64,000 nucleotides of DNA from Medicago truncatula (taxonomy: Eukaryota > Streptophyta > Magnoliopsida > Fabales > Fabaceae), in assembly GCF_003473485.1 (NCBI RefSeq), contig NC_053046.1, forward strand, positions 41,315,832 through 41,379,831, in the 5' to 3' direction. Under the pieces are notes generated by a model. The model made no database searches. It was not told the DNA's origin and saw only the letters and a list, made by a program, of their open reading frames with translations. The position numbers and the translations under genes were made by a program. Positions 35,596-46,620 of the stretch are shown in pieces. How positions within the stretch are numbered: the stretch's first letter is position 1; each line of letters starts with the position of its first letter.

Positions 35596-38510
35596 TAAGT
35601 CTATGATTAAAAATATTTTTTCCTATTTAATACCTTTGAATTCCATATTCTGAGTTGCTATGGAATCCATTCCATAGGTTTTTCATGTATTCATAGATAT
35701 GGTCTTTTGGACGTTAATTACCTTTCTTCTTCTTTCTCTTATCATCATCACCACCGCCAACCCTCTCCCCCCATCTATCGGCGGCGACCACCAAACTTCT
35801 CCCTCAATCCTCCGACGTTCTCCCCCCTTATGATCCACACACCTCATCACACTTCGCACCCTTTCAACACCAACCGCTGCCTCTCCCTGTCCATCGAATC
35901 TCCTTCGGAGCCTGTCTCTCCCTATATTACAGATATGGAGAATGCGTCGGAACAATCCATGGCGACCTATCACGATGGTAACAGCGAGGAAACCTCAACG
36001 AGTCGGTAACAACGAGGGAACCTAATACTGACACAGAGAAGCAAAAAGGGCTTTCTCACTTCTCTTCTCAGATAACATCATTTTCTATTGCCACGGTGAG
36101 TTGTCTCTCCCTCTATCTCTCTATTTCTCCACGACCGTGCTTCCCTCACCATGGCCAACCCGATTGGTTTCTGATTTCTCTCATTTTTCTGATTCAATCA
36201 TTTAATCATCTTTCTCTTTCTTTCTTTTTTTTTATTTTTTAGAATCAAATTGCGAGGTGATAACTGTCTGATACTCGCATGAAAGCATTGATTGAAGCTT
36301 AGGGTCGGATACTTTGATGTGGCAGCGACAACATGATGAAGCTGAAGCGAACGAGGAGTGATAGTTTACTGGATTTCTTTGAACGCAAAATCTGATGGAT
36401 CGAAGACGCGGCAGAACGGTGATTGTTCCATGTAAAAGCACAACCGTCTTTGTGGGTTACGAATATAGTGTTCATTGAGTTCTCAAAGGATTTACATGTA
36501 AGAAATTGTGTTTGACCTCCCCTTTTAATTATGTGATTTAAGAACATTGTTTGAATTTGAATATGACGTCTATGATATATTGGGGGATGAAAATGCTACT
36601 ATATATATTTGATCCTAAATCCACATCTTTGATGATGTTGTTCGTGTAAATTTTGCTAACTTTGTTATTCCATTATATATTTAGTTTGTTTGGATGTGAA
36701 TTGATATTTACATAGATTTTACAATTATGTATTATAATCAATTTGAAGATCCTTTTATTTTTTTGTTTGACATGAAATTAGCTTTGCAGTCAAAGTGAAC
36801 TTACTTGATGCCATTGTGTTTTCCATTATGTTACTTTATCATATTTTATGATTAATTATTTCCTTTTAACAGTTACTTTTGATTATCATAATTTTTCTGT
36901 GATTGTTGATCTTTCCTTTTCATTGTTTCAGCCCTCCTAAAGCAACAGGGTATCCTAGATTTTGAATCCATTTTTGGATTGTTGACAACTTGCTCGCGAT
37001 GGTGGGGCAGAGCTCACAGTGGTATGACGGTGTCTTTGTACTATAATATGTTTGTCTTCTTTGTTTAATTTTTGTTCCAACGTTGAAAATAAACAAATTT
37101 CTGGTGGATATTTTAGTTTGAAGTTTATATTGGTTGAAAATTGAAACGAAATGTGTTGACTTATTTGGTGGGAGAGACTTTGAATAGTTTGTTTTTTTAT
37201 ATATATGCTTACCGTCTCAATTTGAAGATCCTTTTATTTTTTTTTATTTTACTTATATTATAGAGTTTCTTTCAAATTTTTACATGTATAACTGTGTTGA
37301 ATAATTTAGAACATGGAATAGCCTTAGATAGCATACATTGCAACTTTGGTTTTTTTATTGATAGTATAGTATGAAATGCTTTATAATGATATTTGAGCAG
37401 ATCTAACTCAATTAGATTATTTTCTGAAAGGATTCTTCATAAAACTTTAGGCTTGAACTAAAAATGTACGACACATTTGGATCTTAAAGCAACCTATAAC
37501 TCAAAAAGTTATTTAGCATGATATTTTATGTTGATAATGTGTCTTGGAAGATGGTGTTATGTATCTCATTTTCAAATTGCTATATAGCGTTGGTAGTTGA
37601 TGTGTTTTTAGATCGTATTTGAATTAAGAAGACTTAAGTTTATATGTTCGGACATGATAGGTTAAGGACAATTTTGGAATGGACATTTGCAGAGATCTCG
37701 AAGGTCAAGATGAAATAAGAATTTTCAGTTATGAATTGGAAGTAGATAAAATATTGTGAATGAAATAAACTACTTGAATAGTGTACAATCAAAGAAACTT
37801 AAAGATTACTACTCTTCTTTTGATACGTCTAGAAATTTTATCTACTATGTGAAATTAAATTTGTTTATAAGGAGTTTTTTGAATTCATGTGTAACCACTT
37901 CCTTTTGAGTTCCAACCACTCCAATTATATAGTTTAAATAATATCATGATCCTTGATTGCTGTCAAAAACATGAGGATCATTTAAGATTTCAATAGAGAA
38001 AAATATATGTAATAATGAATTTATTGAAGATCAATATTAGTAAGTTTTGACCACTGTTGGAAACTCTGAAACATGCCATGATCATTGATTGTTGTCAACA
38101 ACATGAGGATCATTTAAGATTCTAATTCTACTGTTATTTTTCTTAAAAATTAAAATAAAGTTGGAAAGTTGGGATGCTTAGGCTGAGAGAAACTGTTTTT
38201 CTTGGTTCATGTAAATATTACTTATTAGTTTTATTTGTCTTCCTTAGAATCCTCTCTAAACTTTGCCTTCTTTTTCTTCTGTGTGTTTCATATCTGCAAA
38301 TATTCATCTCCATATTGTTTACTCTTTGTTTCTTCTTCATCTTTGTTTTTTTATTGATGGCTACTTGAATAAAATGGTTATCTAATGAATTAGGATACAA
38401 GTGACGTTGAGAGAACAATGAGCTGAGAGGAGAGAGTTCATACATTGATTTTTGTTTAGACCAGGCATCACTACAAGTAATGTACTGAATGTTTGTTTCT
38501 TTATCATGGT
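35596..38510. other. Unassigned region, possible fragments of genes
   Basis: The GC content rises at 35740-36020 and a 100-codon Pro/Ser/His-rich ORF (35707-36009) appears; I recognise no family in it. A 50-bp phrase (catgatc.ttgattg.tgtc..aacatgaggatcatttaaga) is repeated at about 37945-37995 and 38077-38127. The block could be intron and 5' sequence of a decayed or captured gene that ends in the SIN3-like fragment, but no continuous reading was found. Confidence 0.35.
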
Positions 38511-38514
38511 TTAG

Positions 38515-38688
38515 GCTGGTGATTCTGCTAGACTATGTGCATCCACAAATGGGGTCATCGCTGGAGGCACTGACATGTGCAGATATCAAGAGGAATCAAA
38601 TCGACAGTTCAAAAGCGAAAAAGAAGAGGGTGAGTTATCTCCAAACGGAGACTTTGAAGAGGATAATTTGTGGTTTATATTTGTCAAG
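38515..38688 (+). pseudogene. SIN3-like (SNL) exon fragment
   Basis: Plant SIN3-like proteins are histone-deacetylase co-repressor scaffolds. After an intact acceptor (ttag at 38511-38514) the frame reads [20 protein letters not shown], then [19 protein letters not shown], before drifting into unrelated sequence and a stop. The [15 protein letters not shown] phrase is characteristic of the SNL C-terminal half. No paired amphipathic helix or HDAC-interaction domain is nearby, so this is an isolated exon fragment. A CTAGT at 38729-38733, preceded by gccgcatgggtagacgat, looks like a worn Helitron 3' end, so capture by a Helitron is possible but unproved. Confidence 0.6.
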
Positions 38689-38739
38689 TGAAGTTTTTTT
38701 TTACTAGCCGCATGGGTAGACGATCTAGTCTATAATAAT

Positions 38740-39329
38740 ATTGAGTGCTCATAGCACATCATCACTAAAGAGTTAGACAAACCCTTATTGTAAAACCAGT
38801 TCCCTGCTATTGTGCAAGGTGTAATTAAATATAACTACATGTATAAGTGTCGTTACGTGGTTGGAAGTAACATATTGTCAAATCATAAGTGTCGAGTTAC
38901 TCAATTTGGCTCAAATTATATTACCATTGGTTTGATATTACTAATTTAATTACATTGCCTGCCATGGTGTTGACATTGGTTGATTTTTGGGTTTGTCTAA
39001 CATGTGGAGTATTGCACATGTTAAAACAACTAAAAGTAACAAGTTTTTTCCCTAAAAAAAAAAATGTAACAAGTTTTTATTGAAAAACAACAATTATTTA
39101 TCAAAAAGTTATATATTTAATACAAAATGTACAAGTTTCAATACATAGTTGCTAATTTAGATTTATTAACATTGCAAATTTGCACATAATAGAAAAACTT
39201 TACGATAATACTAGTTTATGAGAAAAACAATATAGATAATCTTATTTTGCATTGATGTACTTTCCAATAATTGGAATATTTTTTATTCACACCTTTGTCT
39301 GCCTTATGTAAGGTCTTTCGCATGCTTAA
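38740..39329. other. Intergenic, nothing recognised
   Basis: AT-rich sequence with no gene or repeat end that I can support. Confidence 0.5.
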
Positions 39330-39332
39330 CCT

Positions 39333-39845
39333 TTAGGCTATGTTTGGATGGTGAGAGGAAATAAAGTAAAAAGAAAGAATGATTAAAGAATGAAAGTGAA
39401 ATGATTTTTAGGTTTGGAATAAGTGAAAAAGTGAAAGGAAAGAAAGATTTATATTTAATAAATGACATAAATACCTTTATACAAAGATTGTAACTTACAT
39501 GCATATCAACATGTAGAAATATATGTTTATTTAATATAATCAAATATAAAATTAGTACTTGAAGAAGAACTATGACAACACACGGTAATTGCACAAACCA
39601 CGTTTGCCATTTTTAGAAAAATAATGGTGTATATATTAGAAAAAATAACATGAGACTATAGATGATAAACTAAGGGCTATATTGTCTTTTCAGTCTAAAA
39701 GTTTATCCACTCCCACTTTCTTCATAAATTTGAACGGAAAGAATATTTCTGTGGGTCTCATATATCAGTTTCTTTCCTTTGTCATGTTCTTTTGTTCCAA
39801 ACCATGGAAACTCTTTCTTTCCTTAGAAACAAACAACCCCTTAAG
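39333..39845. mobile_element. Degenerate TIR element
   Basis: The left end ttaggctatgtttggatggtgagagg pairs, inverted and imperfectly, with ..ccttagaaacaaacaaccccttaag at the right. It also has mirrored aaaga/ctttc tracts inside. A typical decayed hAT-like MITE; limits approximate, no TSD proved. Confidence 0.45.
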
Positions 39846-39929
39846 CTTGCAGTTAGTTGAGCTAATTTGATGCAAACTTACGTAACATGTAGATAATCAT
39901 ATTTATCAAATTACAATTTTCAACATGTG

Positions 39930-41021
39930 TGTTCGTGGGGGGGGCGTGGAGTTAGAGGAGAAGATTGTGGACGTGGGAAGAAGAAATGTTAGCGGAGTGT
40001 AGGCTATTATTTGATGGTGTATTTGTGCAGGCTAATATTCTTGACAGGTGGCTGTGGGATCCAGACATACATGATGGGTATACAGTGCGAGGTGCTTATC
40101 GGATTCTGTCAACTCCGATGTTGTCAAATCTTGACACAAATAGCGATCATATTTGGCATAAGCAGGTTCCCCGAAAGGTCTCCATGTTGCTTGGCGTTTA
40201 TTAAATGACAGGCTCCCAACCAGAAACAACCTTGTACGGCGCAGCATAGTGCAAGTGGCAGGGAATACGTGTGTTGCAGGGCGTGGGGTTGGGGAATCAG
40301 CTGCGCACTTGTTTCTTCATTGCGGTGTTTTCAGTTCCTTGTGGCAGCAATTTAAGGCATGTATTGGAGTGGAGGGAGTTGACCCGTTTAGCATTTCTGA
40401 GCATTTTATCCAATTTATTCATTATATAAATTCCTCAAAAGCTCGCTGTTCTTTTCTTCAATTATTGTGGCTTCTTGGTGTTTGGCTGATACGGAGTGAA
40501 CGTAATAAACAAAGTATTCAAAAAGGCTAAAGTATGGTTTTAGTCCCTGCAAATATGCCTCGTTTTGGTTTTAGTCCCTGTAAAAAAAAAATGTTTTTGG
40601 TCCCTGCAAAATTTTGTTTTTGAAAATAGTCCCTGGGACTATTTTAAAAAACAAAAAATTTTGCAGGGACCAAAAACAAATTTTTTTTTTACAGGGACTA
40701 AAACCAAAACGAGACATATTTGCATGGACTAAAACAATATTTTAGCCTATTAAAAAATGTCGAAACGCCAATTTTTCAACTTTTAGATAAAGTAAAATTC
40801 TATTCATTATGGTAGTTGGAGGCTAATAATGCCAAGTTTGTGTATGGTTTGCATAGATGGTAGTCAGACCCTCTGTCAGGTATCGACTGACCTGTTTCTC
40901 TCGTATATACTTTATATGACACTTTGTTTTTTGGAGTGGTCTTTTTGGTACATCTTGTACTGAGAAGCACACATCGCCGGTGTTAATATATCCCATTTTT
41001 ATGTCTTAACAAAAAAAAATC
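39930..41021 (+). pseudogene. LINE 3' end (zf-RVT region), interrupted by a MITE
   Basis: In shifting frames the plus strand reads DRWLWDPDIHDGYTVRGAYR, then a HIWHKQVPRKVS..LL.RLL stretch, then CVAGRGVGESAAHLFLHCGV, then LLWLLGVWLIRSERNKQ. This is the zinc-binding C-terminal part of a plant LINE reverse transcriptase. The coding resumes after the MITE at 40525-40747 (NVETPIFQLLDKVKF, EANNAKFVYGLHRW). A 3' untranslated tail and an A-run (41010-41018) follow. Frameshifts near 40200 and stops make it inactive. Confidence 0.8.
40525..40747. mobile_element. MULE-type palindromic MITE inserted in the LINE
   Basis: An almost perfect palindrome: GGCTAAAGTATGGTTTTAGT.. against inverted GGCTAAAATATTGTTTTAGT.., continuing through 'cctgcaaa' and a central hairpin near 40625-40645. 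The flanks tattcaaaaa (40515-40524) and tattaaaaaa (40748-40757) are a target-site duplication with one mismatch. The LINE reading frame continues on both sides, which confirms the insertion. Confidence 0.88.
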
Positions 41022-41586
41022 AATTAAAAAACAAGCTAGTGAAATATAGACAATTAAACTCGAAGGAAAAAATAATTCATGAAAATAACCAAACTATGCT
41101 GAGAACAGTGCAAAAATGAAAAGACTACTGAAGGAACAATTCCTAAATGAAAATCATGTTATATAGCTCGGAAGATTTAAGAGGAGGCAGTAATGCCCTA
41201 CATTTTGAAATTGGTATACTGCTTTAGCAATCCGGCATTTTTTCCAACAATCTACACAGCCGATATATGTCTAATGCTCGGGTTTTACAATAACTTCCTC
41301 CAAAACATAAATGTTCTAAAATTACATATTCTCATCACAGCATGAAAAAAAATCCCTCTAATAAGATGATGATTCAAGGTTGTACAAGCAACAACTACTT
41401 CCATAGAAAGGGCTGGATATTGAGTTGTGATACAATGTCCAATGTTATCTTCAGAGCTCCAGCAAGAAGAAACCTGACACGTTTTGAAGTTTTTGTAATT
41501 AGAATACATGAAAAATGAGACATTTTAGTTACACACATCAATCAAGAAAAATTAAACATACTACAAGATGAAGTAATACTGTAATA
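41022..41586. other. Intergenic, nothing recognised
   Basis: AT-rich sequence; no gene. Confidence 0.45.
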
Positions 41587-41889
41587 TGTTGAAATTTGGG
41601 GCCTAACTCATCCTTACAAAACCAGCTTGTAAGATGAGGATTGCCTCCTCTTTATATACTCTTCTCAAGAGTCTTATCTATCTGATGTGCCCCTCACGCC
41701 CAGCACTATTTGGGCTTGGTGCGTGAATAGGTTTAGGCGGCCCTTGAATTCGACAAGCTCTGATACCATGTTGAAATTTGGGGCCTAACTCATCCTTACA
41801 AAACCGGCTTGTAAGGTGAGAATTGCCTCCTCTTTATATACTCTTCTCAAGAGTCTTATCTATCTGATGTGGGACTTGGGTTTTTCAAG
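41587..41889 (-). mobile_element. TRIM (miniature LTR retrotransposon), minus strand
   Basis: Two direct copies of a ~105-120-bp repeat starting tgttgaaatttggggcctaa lie at 41587-41692 and 41769-41888. On the minus strand, the base after the second repeat begins TGGTATCAGAGC (41768-41757), the primer-binding site for initiator Met-tRNA, and a purine-rich run (gcgtgagggg) precedes the other repeat. Internal sequence is only about 75 bp with no coding. The 3' LTR (41587 side) lacks about 17 bp of its start (gacttgggtttttcaa). Confidence 0.85.
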
Positions 41890-42675
41890 TAGTTGAATTA
41901 AAGACTCGGTAAAACTGTACTACCGCAATGTAGAATTATAGTAGTACTCAATTGAGTGCAGTCACTTGTTCATAAACTTCTTTAAATATTATTGACAAAA
42001 TTTTGTTTAAAATAGACTTCAAAGAATAACATATTCTATTGGTTAGGTGAGGACGCATCCCCCTCCCCTTGCACCAATGGTTAAAGACTTCAAAGAATAA
42101 GAGATACTGTTGATGGGTTCCTTTTGCAATAATTTACTGAATCCTAGAATTTAAAGTTCATCAGTTTTTTTTTTTTTACTTACTAATGTATCTCCAAATC
42201 ACTCAACTAAGTGAGCAAAGTCTAAAATATCCACAATGCTCATTATAGTTTTTTTTTTTTTTTTTACCATAATGCTGATTATAGTTTTACTTAAATGTAC
42301 AAAAGCTTATTTTAACAAAAAAAAGAAAAACAAAACAAAGCTACGCATAAGACAGGGCTTAGAACATGGAAGTTACTGTGATGGGGACCATGGATGCACA
42401 CAAGTTAGTTGATCAAGTCTATGGACAAACCAAAAAGCAAGTAAAAATAGTTTCATAGCCAGAATCTGAACCTGAACAAGAAAGGGGGAAAACCAGAAGC
42501 AGGAGAGGTTAAACCAGAAGAAAAGAGAGAAAAGGAAGGGTGGGTGATGAAGATGATAAGAATGGGATTGGGAGTAAAGAAGGGAATGGATTTTATGATG
42601 ATGAGGAAGGCATGAAGAGGATGATGTACTATTATCAGCTAGTCTATGTGGATGAAGGAATCCCACAACCACCTC
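41890..42675. other. Intergenic with weak, unidentified signal
   Basis: T-runs at 42169 and 42249. From 42470 to 42670 the plus strand is GA-rich and gives a 99-codon minus ORF of low-complexity His/Leu/Ser. No domain is recognised. Confidence 0.45.
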
Positions 42676-42853
42676 AACTCTTTAGTGATGAAAACCCCAA
42701 TGCACATTGTATTTCATAAAATTCATCACATTCACATGATATCAAACTAGGTATTTGATGATATAACTCTTTAGTGATGAAAACCCCAATGAACAATGTA
42801 TTTCATAAAATTCATCACATTCACATGATATCAAACCAGGTATTTGATGATAT
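42676..42853. repeat. Tandem duplication, 89-bp unit, two copies
   Basis: 42676-42764 and 42765-42853 both read aactctttagtgatgaaaac ... gatgatat with three or so substitutions (gcacat/gaacaa, aactagg/aaccagg). An (AT)n run follows at about 42870-42905. Confidence 0.92.
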
Positions 42854-42865
42854 AACATTCAGCCT

Positions 42866-42905
<40 letters not shown>

Positions 42906-42907
<2 letters not shown>

Positions 42908-43269
42908 CTAACTACATATTAAATTGAAGACATGAATCATGACTGAGATACATCATCATTGTAGTCTATAGATTACGGTTGATTATTATATAAATAACAT
43001 GGATGACATTTTATAAAGACCAGAAAAACAAATAATTAAAGGAAGAAAAAGGCTACTTGATTATTATAGAGTAATAGCTTGTCAGTTGGCATAAATTAGC
43101 TGGGTAAGTTTAAGCCCACAGAATGAAGTCTAAATCATCATGTGCACGCTAATAAAATGGAATCAGATCCAAATAAATTATGTTCTTGATCTGTTCTACC
43201 GAAGTGGCATAATAAAATAAAAACGAAAGTACTGCTTTTCTGTTATGAGATTCAGGGCCGGAAAGGGAT
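42906..43269. other. Intergenic, nothing recognised
   Basis: AT-rich sequence leading to the hAT relic; no gene. Confidence 0.45.
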
Positions 43270-44340
43270 TCAGTCACACCATGAATACTAATTCTTTAAC
43301 ATCTTCTGCAGCACAATCAAACTCTGCATCTGTTGACTCTTGTGCTCAAAGGCATAATACTGACTTTGGCACCTTGCCAGTTTAACTATTGGAAAGACGT
43401 GAATAATAAGAAAAAGGTATATTGTGGTATCTGTAATACCTACTTTACTGGAGGAATTAGTAGAGAAAGAAGACATCAATTGGGAATAAGGGATGATGTA
43501 GCTCCATGCCGTAAAAGACCACTGGATGTCAGGGCACATCTGCAGGCTGATTTGGATGAAAAATAAAGGTAAAACTGGGAAGAGAAGAGCTTCAAGTGCA
43601 ATTAAATGAAGATGATCATGATGATATAGTTGAAATAAGGAGAATGCGAACTGGAAAGAGGACAGCTGAGACCTAGAGAAAAGGTCCCTTGAATTTAATG
43701 CTCATTATAAAGAGTAACAGACTATTGGAAAAAACATGAGGCAAACAAATGTCAATGATGGTGCTGACAGAGAAGCAAGGGCTTAACGTTTGTTTGATTC
43801 TTTTCTAAGAATGGAATTGCTTAACGTTGCAAATCAAAACACTACAAGTCGATGTTGGAATCTATAGCCGTCATTTGAAACCTCAAAAGTATCATGAAAT
43901 GAGGGGTCCACTCCTTGAAAAAGAGTTGAAACATAATAAGGTTTGTTGAAGAATCTTGTAGACCAACGGGTAAAATATGGATGCTCGATTATGTTTAATG
44001 TTTGCACGGACACAAAGAATGGGACCTTGATAAATTTTTTGGTGAATTCTCCGGCTGCAAAAATGTTTGTGAAATGCGTTGATGCTTCTAAAGACGCAAA
44101 GACTGTAATTAAGTTATATGAGTTGCTGGATAGTTTTGTTGAGGAGATTGGGGAGCGAAATGTTGTGTAGTTGATTACCGACAATGGAAGTAATTATGTT
44201 ATGGTTGGTAAACTGTTAAGTGATACGAGACCCACATGTTTTGGACTCCATGTGCTGCACATTGTATAGACTATAGACCTTATATAAAAAATTCTTAAGG
44301 TTAAAAAGGTTGAGGAATTAGTTTTGTAAGCTACATTTAT
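43270..44340 (+). pseudogene. hAT transposase relic (BED finger + DUF659 part)
   Basis: Frames on the plus strand give a BED-type zinc finger (YWKDVNNKKKVYCGICNTYF, then RERRHQLGIRDDVAPCRK), then, after stops, a DUF659/RNase H-like stretch (GCSIMFNVCTDTKNGTLINF, SPAAKMFVKCVDASKDAKT, LITDNGSNYVMVGKLL). Stops (such as TAG at 44168) and missing segments make it dead. hAT proteins cut and paste DNA with 8-bp TSDs. The copy ends at about 44340 facing its inverted partner. Confidence 0.8.
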
Positions 44341-44389
44341 TTTCAGCTACGATCGAGAATAAGTTCCTCATTAAGTTCAAAGCCGATGT

Positions 44390-45290
44390 CAGGTTATAAC
44401 TGTAGCCTACGAGACAAATCCCTCTCTTCGTATAAAATTTTGTAACCTTAGGAATCTTTCCAATATCTTCTAACATAAGGTCTATACAATGTGTAGGACA
44501 TGGAGTCCAAAAGATGTGGGGTCTTGTTGCAGTTAACAGTCAACCAGCCATAGCAAAATTATTTCCAGTCTTTAATTAATGGCACAACATTTCGCTCATC
44601 TAACTGCAACTCATATAACTTATTCCTAGTCATCGCATCTTTAGAAACAACAATGCTTTTACAAAAATTGTTCAAGGCTTTCCAGCTAAAGAATTCACCA
44701 AGAAACTTATCAAGGTCCTATTCTTTCAGTACCATCCTTGACATTTGTTAGCCTCATGTTTTTTCCCCATAATTTGTTCCCCTTTTTTCACGAGCATTAT
44801 TTCCAAGAGACCTTTCTTCTTGGCAGCTGGTAAAGAGGCCTCGGCTGGCCTCTATATAGTTTGAATCCTCCTTATTTCCACAATATCATCACGAAGACCT
44901 TCATCTAATTGCACTTCAACCTCATCATTTCTTTGTACCCTCCTTTGGTTCTCTCATCCAAATCAGCCTGCAACAGTGCCTTGACATCCGGTGGTGTTTT
45001 CCGGCATGAAGCTACATCATCTCTTATTCCCAATTGATGGCTTCTAGCTCTCCTAATTACTCCAGTAATGGGGACATCACAGAAATCACAATATAGCTTT
45101 TTCTTATTATTCAAGTCATTCCAATGGTTAAACTTCCAGGCAAGGTCAATGTTATCACTAGTCAATTTATGCCTTTGAGCAAGAGAGTTGACAGAAACAG
45201 ACGCAGAGTTTGATGTGCTGCAGGTGATGTTGCTAGTCAATGTTATCACTAGTCACTAATCAGTTTATAACTTTTGTGATGGAATGTGAG
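44390..45290 (-). pseudogene. Second hAT transposase relic, inverted relative to the first
   Basis: The minus strand gives the same BED module (LAWKFNHWNDLNNKKKLYCD, then RRARSHQLGIRDDVASCRK, 45249-44905). Further on, broken DUF659 pieces run to about 44390 (the ttggactccatgt..acattgtatag phrase of the plus copy reappears inverted at 44480-44510). It is a divergent, not identical, copy. Together with the first it forms a roughly 2-kb inverted repeat. Confidence 0.75.
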
Positions 45291-46385
45291 AGCAATGGAA
45301 GGTTTGCGTGTGAGAAGAGGGAAAAGGTTAAGGTTAATTCGAAATTCCCAAAATGCCCATGAAACAGTTTAAAAATTAGGGTCAATTTGGGATCTTTTTT
45401 ATGTTTAAATACAATAGGGGATCAGAATCTGTGACCCAGTTCGCGGCTTGCAAACTGCAATAGCACCTGGTGCGGCCGCTAACCCGAGCTGTTCCACTAT
45501 TACCATGGTGGTAGTGCTTTCTTGCTGCCACGCCGCTATAGTGCGCTACTGACAACCTAGAACTAATATACAATTGAAGATAAACATTAAGACCCATTTT
45601 CTAGCAAATGGGGTCTGAATGCCAAAGTAACTTCACAGTGGATTAAGAACATAGCCAATATAAATATCACTGTTTCAAGCATTCCTGCGCACAAGTAATG
45701 TGCACCAATAAAGGTTTAAAATAGGAGAAAATAGAGGTCTGTGTTAGCCATATAGGACACTAAATACAAGCAATTTTAAAAAGACACTTAAATAGATCCT
45801 CTTTTGCATGTGAACAAACATAATAACAAATATTTATGAAAATTAATTTGATTTTTTGTTGTTACAATGAAGTTCCCAACTTATTCTAACTTCAAGAAAC
45901 AACTTGTTTATTCTATCCTACATATACCACTTTTTGTCTAAATGGAAAAAGAAAGATAAATGAACAAAAAGAAAATCTCATCGTCATAATCAGCAAAAGT
46001 AAGAGCAAAATAACAGAGACAAAGTGAAAAACCTAGAAACGACTATGCTGAATGTTTCATTAGACTTTATTGAAAGGCAATTGAGGGCTAATTATTTCCA
46101 AGGAGGCATATCATCAGGTATTGGAAACCTTCCATTTTTAAATAAACAGTAGTCCCTCTCTTGTTTTATTACTATTAATGTTCAATTGTAATGAAATGAA
46201 CTGATTTCTAGTTTCTCTTAATAGCTATAGCTATGGACCTATATATTTCTAGTTTTTTATTCTTTAATTTTTATTTAAGGTTTTAATGCAACCTATGGTC
46301 CATGTCATCTGGTGATAGAACATTATGGCGTAATTAGATCCAGTAGCAGACTTGGTTGTTGCTGTGGTTTTAATGCAACCTTTCA
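45291..46385. other. Intergenic, with a GC-rich patch
   Basis: 45425-45560 is GC-rich (gcggccgctaacc, gccacgccgctat) and looks like transposon subterminal sequence; on the minus strand it opens short ORFs only. The rest is AT-rich. No gene. Confidence 0.45.
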
Positions 46386-46391
46386 ATTCAG

Positions 46392-46620
46392 GGATGTATC
46401 CAGCAATCCTTTAGAAGGATCTATACCTTCCTCTATTGACCGACTCTCATGTTTGGTTTTGTAACTCAATTTAGCATATATAGCTCAGTGTCATGATGAT
46501 ACAACAAACATCAATTTACAGTTATGCTAATCTAACTTGTCTTAGGAACCTATCAACCAATTTCTTTTCTGGTGAAATCCCTTATTGGAGTGCTTAGTAC
46601 CTTCAAGATTCTTTTCTGGC
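46392..46620 (+). pseudogene. LRR receptor-kinase relic (FEI-like), exon-intron-exon preserved
   Basis: An AG at 46390-46391 precedes one LRR exon (46392-46460, DVSSNPLEGSIPSSIDRLSC then LVL) that ends at a GTAAC donor. An 85-bp intron with an AG end leads to exon 2 from 46546 (NLSTNFFSGEIP). This join is where FEI-type LRR kinases continue with NLSTNFFSGEIPD-GVLSTF; here 'GGAGTGCTTAGTACCTTCAAG' is still readable but out of frame, and the kinase is missing. A short fossil of a gene. Confidence 0.6.

Noticed and set aside
35707..36009. 100-codon Pro/Ser/His-rich plus ORF (with a matching minus ORF)
   Set aside because: Low-complexity composition; open in both directions; no recognisable domain. 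Mentioned only as a GC-rich patch.
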